Under the pieces are notes generated by a model. The model was not told the origin of the DNA and ran no database searches. It saw only the letters and a list, made by a program, of their open reading frames with translations. DNA of 64,000 nt from the NCBI RefSeq assembly GCF_012328925.1, contig NZ_JAAXLS010000013.1, positions 1-64,000 on the forward strand, given 5' to 3'. Both the position numbers and the translations under genes were made by a program. Shown here piece after piece: positions 8,353-15,538 of the stretch; position 1 is the first letter of the stretch, and the number at the start of each line of letters is the position of its first letter. The DNA comes from Amycolatopsis acididurans (GTDB lineage: Bacteria; Actinomycetota; Actinomycetes; Mycobacteriales; Pseudonocardiaceae).

Positions 8353-8378
8353 GTACGGGGCCGTACTCGTTTTTCTTT
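8353..8378 (+). terminator. Stem-loop 3 with T-rich tail (terminator or attenuator)
   Basis: The arms GTACGG (8353-8358) and CCGTAC (8361-8366) are followed by a T-rich tract TCGTTTTTCTTT (8367-8378), the pattern of an intrinsic terminator and unusual in such GC-rich DNA. It sits 30 bases upstream of the proposed TTG start of the SARP gene, so it would end read-through from ectABCD or act as an attenuator in the SARP leader. The short apex means the stem would have to open slightly. Confidence 0.6.
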
Positions 8379-8408
8379 ACCCGCCACAGGTGTCTGGGGA
8401 GAACAGCT

Positions 8409-11066
8409 TTGCGGGACGAGCTGCGCGTCCAGGTCCTCGGGCCGGTGCGGCTGCTGACGGGGGATCGTCCCGTTCGCCTCGGCGGGCCCTCGGTGCGCGG
8501 CCTGCTCGCGTTGCTGGCGCTGGAAGCCGGCCGCGTCGTCGCGCTCAACGATCTCGTTGACGGACTGTGGGGACCGGACCCGCCGCCGACCGCCCGCACC
8601 ATCGTGCACGGCAACATCTCCGCGCTGCGCGGCGTGCTCCGCCGCATCGAACCCGGCCGGTCGCTGATCGAAACCGTCTCGCCGGGCTACCGGCTGGCCA
8701 TCGAGCCGGATCGCGTCGACGCCCATCGCGCCCGCGACCTGCTGGAACGTGCCGAAACGGCGCCGCTGCCACGGCGCGCCGAACTGCTGGCCGAAGCACA
8801 CGCACTGTGGCAGGGACCGGAACTCGCGGACGTCGCCGTGCGCGCGCCGAAGCTCGCGGAGCTTCGCGCCGCCGTGCTCGGCGCCCGCGTCGACGCCGAC
8901 CTCGAACTGGGCAGGCACGCGGAACTGGTCGTCGAGCTGACCGCGCAGGTGCGGGAGCACCCGCGCGCCGAACGCACGGTGGGCCAGCTGATGCGCGCGC
9001 TCTACTACTCGGGACGCCGGGCCGATGCGCTGGACGTGTTCCGGGAAGCCGCGCGGGTGTCCACTTCGTACGGTCTCGATCCCGGCCCTGAGCTGCGAGA
9101 ACTCCACGAGAAGATCCTCGCCGACGAGTTACCCGCGATGACGTCCTCGCTCGATCCGGCGCAGGTCGTGCCCCGTCAGCTGCCGCGACCGCCGAGCGGT
9201 CTGGTCGGTCGGGCCGGCGAACTCGCCTGGCTCGACGAGCGGCCGTCGTCCTCGGTCGTGGTGCTCACCGGCGCGGCGGGCGTCGGCAAGAGCGCGCTCG
9301 CGGTGTGGTGGGCACACCGGTCGGTGGAACGGTTTCCGGACGGGACCCTGTTCGCGGCGCTGCGCGGGTTCGACGCGCGGCGACCGCCCGCCGAACCGGC
9401 GGAGGTGCTGGCCCAGTTCCTGCTCGGGCTGGGCGTGGCGGCCTCGGATCTGCCCGCGCGCCTTGCCGAGCGCGAGGCGCTGTACCGGTCGTTGACCGAC
9501 CGGCGGCGAATGCTGGTGGTGCTGGACGACGCGCGGGATGCCGAGCAGGTCCGCCCGCTGCTGCCGCCGGGTTCGATGGCGATGATCACCAGCCGGTCCA
9601 GGTTGGACGGACTGATCGTCACGCACTCGGCCCGGACCCGTGTGCTCCAACCACTGGCGCGTGCCGATTCCGTGCGGCTGATCGGCTCGCTCGCGGGCGC
9701 GGGGGAGCACGCGCGACTGGCGGAGCTGTGCGGCGATCTGCCGCTGGCATTGCGGATCGTGGGCGCCCGGCTCGCTGCCAGTCCACAGTGGATGGTCGAG
9801 GAGCTGGAGAGCGAACGGTCCAGGCTCGCCGCGCTGGAGATCGACGACACCGGTGTCCGCGCGGCGCTGGACGTGTCCTGCCGGGGCCTGCCCGCGGAGG
9901 TCGCGGGCACGTTCCGCGTGCTCGGCGGACTTGCCGGGAGCACGGCGGGGCCGCACGTGGTGGCGGCCGTCGAGGGCATCGAGGTGGTCGAGGCGCGGCG
10001 GCGGCTGCGGGTGCTCGCCGCGCAGCACCTGCTCACCGAGACCGCCCCTGACGTGTTCGCCGCGCACGATCTCGTGCGGCTCTACCAGCGGGAACTGGCG
10101 CCGGGTCGGGTGCTGGAACGGTCGGTGCGGTACTACCAGGCGGCGGCCGATCGCGCCCGCCGCTCGTTGCTGCGGATCGTGGACCCGCTCGACTTCACCG
10201 GCGTGCCGGTCGCCCTACCGGACACCTCGTCGTTCGAGAAGGCGCTGGCCTGGTTCGCCGCGGAATGGCCGAACCTGCTCGCGACCTGCGAGGCGGCGCT
10301 CGCGGCCGGGTTGCGTGCCGACGTGTGGCGGCTGGCCCGGGTCGCGCACACCTACCAGGTCGTGCGCCCGCGCCGCGACGAGTGGACGCGGCTCGTCGGG
10401 CTCGGCAGCGCCGCCGCGGCCGAGGACCCCGGCCGGTTCTGGATGCTGATCTCGCGGTGCGCGCTCGCGTTGACGTTCGAGATCGACGACGGCGGCCTGC
10501 CCTGGGCGCGGGAGGCGCTGTCGATCGCGCACCGGCTCGGTGACCAGCGGCTGGTCAGCGTCGCGGAGATCCACCTCGCGTGCGCGCTGACCGTGTGCGG
10601 GCAGCTGGACGAGGCGATCGAGCGGCTGCGGAACGTGCTGGCAGTGCTCGGGGACGATCCCGCGCTGCGCGGGCAGACGCTGTCGAACTGCGCGGAGGCC
10701 GAGAAGCGGGCCGGCCGCTACGACGAGGCGATCGAGCATCAGCTCGCGTCCCTGGAGATCGACCAGCGGCTCGGTGACGACAGCTACACGGTGGTTTCGC
10801 TGAACAACCTCGCCGAACTGCACCTGGCGGTGGACCGCCTGCCCGAGGCCGAACGGTTCGCGCGGGCCGCCGTCGAGGTGGCGCGGCAGCGGGGCTTCCA
10901 GCTGCAGGAAGCCGTCTCCACGCTGACCCTGGCCCGGATCCGCCGCGCACTCGCCGATCTCGACGGCGCGCGGGCGGACTACCGGCGCTCGCTTGACCTG
11001 CACAAACAGACGAACCCGAGTCGCGCGGCCGAGGTTCTCCGCGAAATGAACTCGCTTAGCCCTTGA
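8409..11066 (+). CDS. SARP/AfsR-type transcriptional regulator with STAND ATPase and TPR domains
   Basis: This protein of about 885 residues has the AfsR layout. It starts with an OmpR-like winged helix (LRVQVLGPVRLL ... LLALLALEAGRVVALNDLVDGLW), then a bacterial transcriptional activation domain to about residue 240 (ADALDVFREAARVSTSYGLDPGPEL), an NB-ARC ATPase with Walker A GAAGVGKSA near 287 and Walker B LVVLDDA, and C-terminal TPR helices (LNNLAELHLAVDRLPEAE). The TTG at 8409 is preferred because GGGGAG precedes it and the winged helix begins at once; an in-frame GTG at 8232 would add 59 residues of no family character and translate through three hairpins. Such proteins activate secondary metabolism or stress genes. 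Its place after ectABCD suggests, but does not prove, a link to osmoadaptation. Confidence 0.88.
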   Translation: MRDELRVQVLGPVRLLTGDRPVRLGGPSVRGLLALLALEAGRVVALNDLVDGLWGPDPPPTARTIVHGNISALRGVLRRIEPGRSLIETVSPGYRLAIEPDRVDAHRARDLLERAETAPLPRRAELLAEAHALWQGPELADVAVRAPKLAELRAAVLGARVDADLELGRHAELVVELTAQVREHPRAERTVGQLMRALYYSGRRADALDVFREAARVSTSYGLDPGPELRELHEKILADELPAMTSSLDPAQVVPRQLPRPPSGLVGRAGELAWLDERPSSSVVVLTGAAGVGKSALAVWWAHRSVERFPDGTLFAALRGFDARRPPAEPAEVLAQFLLGLGVAASDLPARLAEREALYRSLTDRRRMLVVLDDARDAEQVRPLLPPGSMAMITSRSRLDGLIVTHSARTRVLQPLARADSVRLIGSLAGAGEHARLAELCGDLPLALRIVGARLAASPQWMVEELESERSRLAALEIDDTGVRAALDVSCRGLPAEVAGTFRVLGGLAGSTAGPHVVAAVEGIEVVEARRRLRVLAAQHLLTETAPDVFAAHDLVRLYQRELAPGRVLERSVRYYQAAADRARRSLLRIVDPLDFTGVPVALPDTSSFEKALAWFAAEWPNLLATCEAALAAGLRADVWRLARVAHTYQVVRPRRDEWTRLVGLGSAAAAEDPGRFWMLISRCALALTFEIDDGGLPWAREALSIAHRLGDQRLVSVAEIHLACALTVCGQLDEAIERLRNVLAVLGDDPALRGQTLSNCAEAEKRAGRYDEAIEHQLASLEIDQRLGDDSYTVVSLNNLAELHLAVDRLPEAERFARAAVEVARQRGFQLQEAVSTLTLARIRRALADLDGARADYRRSLDLHKQTNPSRAAEVLREMNSLSP

Positions 11067-11098
11067 ACGTTGTTTATAAGACGGTAAGGTCGGCGTTA

Positions 11099-11133
11099 GG
11101 CCGTCTGACGCAATGGGGGAGCGTCAGACGGCC
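11099..11133 (+). terminator. 13-bp perfect hairpin after the SARP gene
   Basis: The arms at 11099-11111 and 11121-11133 are perfectly complementary over 13 bases with a 9-base loop AATGGGGGA. No T-run follows, which is common for actinobacterial terminators. It is 32 bases downstream of the SARP stop and directly abuts the first copy of repeat A. Confidence 0.75.
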
Positions 11134-11187
11134 GCCGCAGGCGGCCGTCATCGCGCTGGGGGGATGCGCTTCGCCGGGGCGGGGGCC
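11134..11187. repeat. Direct repeat A, copy 1
   Basis: This 54-base segment recurs at 11392-11445 with only two differences. It begins GCCGCAGGCGGC and ends GCTTCGCCGGGGCGGGGGCC. No reading frame across it looks coding. Between it and repeat B lies about 100 bases of palindromic, C- and G-run-rich sequence, including GGGGGTGCAACCCCC. The type is reminiscent of intergenic repeats scattered in Pseudonocardiaceae genomes. Confidence 0.85.
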
Positions 11188-11290
11188 TCGGTGTTTTTCT
11201 GGGGGGTGCAACCCCCAGGCCCCGCCCGGAGGGCTTCGCCCCCGGACCCCCCATCGGTGGTTGCGTTGGGTGGGTTGGCGGACGTTGCGT

Positions 11291-11395
11291 AGGGCCTCTC
11301 GTGGGGCCGGTGTGCGTCCGTTGGTCTGGGGCGTTGCGCCTCAGACGAGGTGTGCTTCTGGGGTGTTTTCCAGTCGCTCGTGTTCGGGCTTGCCG
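11291..11395. repeat. Direct repeat B, copy 1: decayed copy of the neighbouring gene's 3' end
   Basis: This segment aligns, with scattered substitutions and small indels, to 11447-11552. Its right half (about 11339-11395) matches the last codons of the minus-strand gene ending at 11498: both read GAGGTGT-CTTCTGGGGTG-TTTCCAGT. It is thus a broken duplicate of that gene's C-terminal coding end plus its downstream DNA, and has no open frame of its own. Confidence 0.75.
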
Positions 11396-11445
11396 CAGGC
11401 GGCTGTCATCGCGCTGGGGGGATGCGCTTCGCCGGGGCAGGGGCC
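11392..11445. repeat. Direct repeat A, copy 2
   Basis: This is the second copy of the 54-base element at 11134-11187, with two substitutions. Here repeat B' follows directly, whereas copy 1 is separated from B by about 100 bases, so the two A-B units differ by an insertion or deletion. Confidence 0.85.
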
Positions 11446-11446
11446 A

Positions 11447-11552
11447 AGGGCCTCCCGTGGGGCCGGTGCGCGTCCGTTGGTCGGTGCCTTCCTCGCCTCA
11501 GAAGAGGTGTACTTCTGGGGTGATTTCCAGTAGCTCGTGTACCGGCCTGCCT
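11447..11552. repeat. Direct repeat B, copy 2 (overlaps a gene 3' end)
   Basis: This is the intact version of repeat B. Its right part, from 11498, is the 3' coding end of the minus-strand gene 11498-12370. Copy 1 at 11291-11395 is the diverged duplicate. Confidence 0.75.
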
Positions 11553-12370
11553 CGGCGGCCGTCCGCCGTGGTGGTGCGCACGACGCGCAGGCGGGCGGTG
11601 ACCGGGCGGTCCAGGTTGTCCTTGAGCTGGTCCAGCAGATCCGGCGCCACCGCGCCCTGGATCGTGCCGCCCGACTCGCGCTCCAGGTAGAAGATCCGCC
11701 GCCGCGTCCGCACGCCGTCGAGCCTGCCCGACACCGTCTCGTACCCGACCGCCTCGCGCTGCTCCCGCAGGCTGCTGTGCAGCACCTTCGCCTGGTCGAA
11801 CGTCATGCTGCGCGCCACGTCCTCACCCGAGGTCGGCGTCAGCTCGATCCCGATCCCGACGTTCTTGACCACCGCGTTCACGATGTCGCTCACCGCATTG
11901 CGCACCGTGTCGCGCTGCAGCAGCACCGCGTCCAGCGCACCGTCGTCCGACCCGTTCGCCGGAAGGAAATCGCACAGCTCCTTCACCGCGCGCTCGGACA
12001 GCGTCTCGATCCCGTCGTGGATCAGCGCGTCGTCGGGCGCGGGCTCCGGGAAGCCGAAGAAGATCGTGTTGCCCGCCTGGCCGCGCTGCAGCAGCGGCGC
12101 CTTGTCCCGGTCGGCGGGCTGCACGTAGGTGATCTCGCCCTGCGGGTTGCGGATGATGTGCCCGATCTTCGCCGTCGCGTCCTGCAACGCACGGCTGATG
12201 TCGGAGAAGGTGTACGCGTCGAGGTTGGTGGACCCCAGCATCGACACCCGCAGCAACGGCGACCGGCTGGTGCGCTCGAACTTCACGTGCGCCGCCATCG
12301 CGGACGCGCGGGCGAGGTCGTCCAGCCACGTACCGCCGGGGATCTCGTCGGCGATCCGCCGGAACTCCAT
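11498..12370 (-). CDS. Protein of unknown function, partner of a DUF6932-like protein
   Basis: I do not recognise this 290-residue protein. It has no signal peptide or membrane helix. The N-terminal half is mixed alpha/beta, with VSMLGSTNLDAYTFSDISRA and a central helical block (GIETLSERAVKELCDFLP). The last 90 residues look like a compact beta-rich domain: YETVSGRLDGVRTRRRIFYL, then IQGAVAPDLLDQLKDNLDRP and HELLEITPEVHLF. It starts at ATG 12370, which shares one base with the stop of the upstream gene (TGATG), so the two are translationally coupled and probably act together. Its 3' end is partly duplicated downstream (11291-11395). A toxin-antitoxin or defence-like pair is possible, but nothing in the sequence proves it. 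Confidence 0.75.
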   Translation of the reverse strand: MEFRRIADEIPGGTWLDDLARASAMAAHVKFERTSRSPLLRVSMLGSTNLDAYTFSDISRALQDATAKIGHIIRNPQGEITYVQPADRDKAPLLQRGQAGNTIFFGFPEPAPDDALIHDGIETLSERAVKELCDFLPANGSDDGALDAVLLQRDTVRNAVSDIVNAVVKNVGIGIELTPTSGEDVARSMTFDQAKVLHSSLREQREAVGYETVSGRLDGVRTRRRIFYLERESGGTIQGAVAPDLLDQLKDNLDRPVTARLRVVRTTTADGRRGRPVHELLEITPEVHLF

Positions 12371-12849
12371 CACCAGCCCACCTCCGGGAACCCGCGCTTG
12401 CCGTTGCCGGACCACGTCTGCGCCCAGATCTCCTCGTCACCGGGGAAGCACAGGAACCCGTCGAGCAGACCACCGACCGGCTGAACCTGGTCCAGATACA
12501 TCGCGGGCTGCCCGATGATCACGCCACGCAACGTGAGCAGGCCGTACAGCGAATCCCGCACCGGCCCGGTCATCCGCTTGAGGCTGCCCCAGTCCTCGGG
12601 CAGCAGCACGACGTCGAGCCCGTTGGGCACGAGCTGCGTGCGGGCGATGAACTCGCCGCCGATCCAGGCCCGCCCGGCCGGGATGATCTTCGCGACCGCG
12701 CCGAGATAACTGTTGAGCGCGCTGAAGAGGATTTCGCGTTCGTTCTGATGTGGAGCGTCGAACACGAGGCGCTCGTAGATGTCGGCGAGATCGGCGGGGA
12801 GCCGCCCAGACGGGAGAAAACCCTCCTTGGTCCAGTGCGGGAGCGGCAT
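12370..12849 (-). CDS. DUF6932-like protein with degenerate nucleotidyltransferase motif
   Basis: This 159-residue protein contains WIGGEFIARTQLVPNGLDVV at about residues 62-81. This resembles the GGSF...P-x-D-[ILV]-D core of minimal nucleotidyltransferases such as MNT and AbiEii, and the DUF6932 family as I recall it. The first catalytic Asp of the D-x-D pair is Gly here (NGLDVV), so catalysis by the usual two-metal mechanism looks impaired. The N-terminal 45 residues are helical, with PHWTKEGFLPSGRLPADLAD. It is coupled to the 290-residue partner by a TGATG overlap and lies 35 bases after the SGNH hydrolase gene on the same strand. Family assignment is from memory of motifs and is moderate. 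Confidence 0.65.
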   Translation of the reverse strand: MPLPHWTKEGFLPSGRLPADLADIYERLVFDAPHQNEREILFSALNSYLGAVAKIIPAGRAWIGGEFIARTQLVPNGLDVVLLPEDWGSLKRMTGPVRDSLYGLLTLRGVIIGQPAMYLDQVQPVGGLLDGFLCFPGDEEIWAQTWSGNGKRGFPEVGW

Positions 12850-12884
12850 GGCGTAGAAACTACCAACCGCTCCCGTCCGGGCCG

Positions 12885-13688
12885 TCAGGTGGCGGGGGCG
12901 CGGTCGTTGTCCGGGGACGGCAACGACGCGACCGGCGTGAGCTGCGGCCGCTTCGGCGACAGACCGTCCCCCATGGACTCACCGCGCAGGTGACGCCGGA
13001 TCCACGGCAGCAGATGGGTTTTGGTCCACGCCAGATCCGAGCGCCGCAGCGCGATCCAGTCGGGGTGGTCGGCCAGCTCGGGCCACGGCTCGCGCCACGC
13101 CTCGGTCTGCGGCACGCCCAGCACGTTCGCGGCGCGCAGTGCGATGCGGCGATGCCCCTCGGACGTGAAATGCAGCCGGTCGTCGCTCCACGCACGCTGG
13201 TCCCGCAGCGGGTTCATCGCCCACAGGTCGACCACGTGCGCGCCGTGCCTGCTCGCGATCGTCCACAGGTTCGCGTTGTAGATCCCGATCTTGCCGCGCA
13301 GCACGCTCATCACCGACAGCTGTTTGGTGTCGGGACCGTTGAACAGCAACACCTCGATGCCGGCGGCACGCAGTTGACCGATCACCGCGTCGATCTGCGC
13401 GCAGATCTCGTCCACATCGGTGCCCGGCACGATCACGTCGTTGCCGCCACCGCAGAAGGTGACCAGATCGGGCCCGAGTTCCAGTGCGATCGGTACCTGC
13501 TCCTCGACGATCTCGGCGAGCATCTTGCCGCGCAGCGCGAGGTTGGCGTACTGAAAGCCGGGCTGGTCACCGGCGAGGATCTCGGCCAGCCGGTCGGCCC
13601 AGCCGCGATAGGTGCCGTCGGGAAGCCCGTCGTTGAGGCCTTCGGTGAAGCTGTCGCCCAGCGCGACATAGCTGTCGTAGCCGTACAT
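12885..13688 (-). CDS. SGNH/GDSL-type hydrolase
   Basis: This 267-residue protein is a single SGNH esterase/lipase domain. It shows block I YVALGDSFTEG with Ser13 as nucleophile, the oxyanion Gly in block II (LALRGKML), block III GGGNDV with Asn83, and block V DDRLHFTSEGH with Asp170 and His173. There is no signal peptide, so it is likely cytoplasmic. The ATG at 13688 is chosen because an AAAGGGG site lies about ten bases upstream on the minus strand; a much longer in-frame reading is an overlap artefact. The last 60 residues form a basic, Pro-rich tail. Substrate is unknown; the family includes thioesterases and acetylxylan-type esterases. Confidence 0.92.
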   Translation of the reverse strand: MYGYDSYVALGDSFTEGLNDGLPDGTYRGWADRLAEILAGDQPGFQYANLALRGKMLAEIVEEQVPIALELGPDLVTFCGGGNDVIVPGTDVDEICAQIDAVIGQLRAAGIEVLLFNGPDTKQLSVMSVLRGKIGIYNANLWTIASRHGAHVVDLWAMNPLRDQRAWSDDRLHFTSEGHRRIALRAANVLGVPQTEAWREPWPELADHPDWIALRRSDLAWTKTHLLPWIRRHLRGESMGDGLSPKRPQLTPVASLPSPDNDRAPAT

Positions 13689-13920
13689 GCTGCGTTCCCC
13701 TTTCGCCAGCACCCACTGTTCAAGTTGGTCCCCATCCCCGTGCAACAGTGGAGGATGCACCTGTAGTCCCGACCTACGCCACCGTCGGTTAAGCGCCAGG
13801 TCACAGTTTCTTATCTTGTCGGTGACCGCCACCTCTTTATTACGGGTCGGGGCCCTGATCGTGTGGCGAAGATCTCGTGGGTTACTGCGCTGATCGACTG
13901 TCATCGGGCAGCATGTAAGG

Positions 13921-14643
13921 GTGACCTCACCTACCCGAAGGCCCGCACGAAACGGCCGCGGCGAATCGCTGGCGAGCGTGCTCGGTGGCCGCAAGGGGGC
14001 GCTGGACGCGAGCCTGCCGCCGGTGGCCTTCGTGATCGGCTGGCTCGGTGCGGGCAACTCGATCGCCTGGGGCTCGGCCGCGGCCATCGCGTGCGCCGTC
14101 GTCGTGGGGGTGATCCGCCTCGTGCGTGGCGACAAGGCGCGCGCCGTCGTGGTCAGTCTCGCCGCGGTGATCGTCGCCGCGTTGATCGCGCTGCACACCG
14201 GCCGGGCGCAGGACTTCTTCCTCATCCAGCTGCTGTCCAATGTGGCCAGCGCGCTGCTGTGGGCCGCGAGCGTGGTCGTGCGGTGGCCGTTGCTCGGCGT
14301 GGTCGTCGGGTTGCTGCTGGGGCAGAAGACGCGGTGGCGCAAGGATCCCGCGCTGCTGCGGGCCTACCAGCGGGCAAGCCTGACCTGGTCGTGCCAGTAC
14401 CTGCTGCGGGTCGCGGTCTATCTGCCGTTGTGGTGGACGGGGCAACTCGTGGCACTCGGGGTGGCACGGACCGTGCTGACCTGGCCGTTGCAGGCGCTGA
14501 CGATCGCGGTCAGCGGCTGGGTGCTCTACCGCGCGCTGCCCGCGGACCATCCGGGACTGCGGCTCAAAGAGGTGGCCCCCGGCGAGGGGGAGGTCCGGGG
14601 GCCGGGGCTCACGGTACGCGAGGAAGATCGCCAGGGACAGTAG
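13921..14643 (+). CDS. DUF3159 family integral membrane protein
   Basis: This 240-residue protein has about six hydrophobic helices. Its pattern LPPVAFVIGWLGAGNSIAWG, VVVGVIRLVRGDKARAVV, then GRAQDFFLIQLLSNVASALL is typical of the actinobacterial DUF3159 family. A conserved polar stretch LLRAYQRASLTWSCQYLLRV lies near the second half. GTG 13921 is the longest start but has AAGG immediately adjacent, so a slightly later start is possible. Its 3' end overlaps the convergent GlcNAc-kinase gene by 35 bases. In related genomes such proteins often sit near other membrane or RNA-metabolism genes; the function is not established. Confidence 0.85.
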   Translation: MTSPTRRPARNGRGESLASVLGGRKGALDASLPPVAFVIGWLGAGNSIAWGSAAAIACAVVVGVIRLVRGDKARAVVVSLAAVIVAALIALHTGRAQDFFLIQLLSNVASALLWAASVVVRWPLLGVVVGLLLGQKTRWRKDPALLRAYQRASLTWSCQYLLRVAVYLPLWWTGQLVALGVARTVLTWPLQALTIAVSGWVLYRALPADHPGLRLKEVAPGEGEVRGPGLTVREEDRQGQ

Positions 14644-15538
14644 CGAAATCTTCGCCGAAAGCCTCGATCCCGGCGAGCCTTACCGCGCCCAGCACGCCGT
14701 CGGTGCTGCTACGGACGTCCAGCCCGTCGAGCTTTTCCCGCACCCGCGCGCCGACCGGCCCGGCGAGCACGCTGCCGACGAGCACGAGCGGTGTGCTCTC
14801 GCCCGGATCGCGGGCCGCGAACGCCAGTTCCGCGAGCAGCCGGGCGGCCCGGTCGAGAATCGGCGCGGCGTCCTCGGCGGCGCTCACCAGCGGCGCGAAC
14901 CGGGCCAGCCGCACCGGGGCCTCGCCGTTGACCACGGTGATCAACCGCCGCCACGCCAGGCTCCGGTCCGCGGCGTCGACGTCGGCCGCGGCGAGCACGG
15001 ACCTGGTGAGTTCGCCGAGCCGCCCGGTGCCGCTCAGCTCGTCCAGCGCGCGGCGCACGGCCTCGCGGCCGAGCCAGAACGCCGAACCCTCGTCGCCGAG
15101 CAGCCAGCCGTAGCCGCCCGCGGTGGAGACCATCCGGCGGCCGCGGATCCGGGCGGCGATCGAACCGGTGCCGGCGACGAGCACCGTGCCGTCGGGTGCG
15201 GGGGTCGCCGAGGCGAACGCGACCTCGGGGTCGGTGACGATGCGGACACCGGTGAGCCCGAGCCGCTCCCACACCGCCGAGAACAGGGCCGCGACCTGGG
15301 GATCGGTCAGTTTCGCGGTACCGGCCATGCCGATCACGCAAGCGTTTGCGGACGCCGGTTCGAGCGCGCCGAGCGCCTCCCTGATCGCCGTCTCGACGTG
15401 CCCGGCCGCCTTCTCCGGCGGGTTCGAGTTGGGGTTGGCGCCGCCGGAGCGGCCGGTGCCGAGCACGACGCCGTCGGGCGCGACCGCGAGCGCGCGCGTC
15501 GAGGTGCCGCCCGCGTCGACCCCGACCACGTAGCTCAT
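14609..15538 (-). CDS. N-acetylglucosamine kinase, BadF/BadG/BcrA/BcrD ATPase family
   Basis: This 309-residue protein has the actin-like ATPase fold. Phosphate 1 is VVGVDAGGTSTRALAV at the N-terminus, and phosphate 2 is TVLVAGTGSIAARI, flanked by GGYGWLLGDEGSAFWLG, a signature of the eukaryotic-type NAGK and related sugar kinases. It would phosphorylate GlcNAc (or a similar amino sugar) to the 6-phosphate in the cytoplasm. Its ATG overlaps the stop of the SIS-domain gene (ATGA), giving a tight two-gene operon downstream of a dre-like operator and divergent from a DasR-type regulator. The context supports an amino-sugar role strongly; the exact substrate is inferred. Confidence 0.85.
   Translation of the reverse strand: MSYVVGVDAGGTSTRALAVAPDGVVLGTGRSGGANPNSNPPEKAAGHVETAIREALGALEPASANACVIGMAGTAKLTDPQVAALFSAVWERLGLTGVRIVTDPEVAFASATPAPDGTVLVAGTGSIAARIRGRRMVSTAGGYGWLLGDEGSAFWLGREAVRRALDELSGTGRLGELTRSVLAAADVDAADRSLAWRRLITVVNGEAPVRLARFAPLVSAAEDAAPILDRAARLLAELAFAARDPGESTPLVLVGSVLAGPVGARVREKLDGLDVRSSTDGVLGAVRLAGIEAFGEDFATVPGDLPRVP

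Noticed and set aside
8232..8408. N-terminal extension of the SARP regulator from GTG 8232
   Set aside because: The extra 59 residues have no similarity to the family and translate through three hairpins; TTG 8409 has a GGGGAG site and begins at the winged helix.
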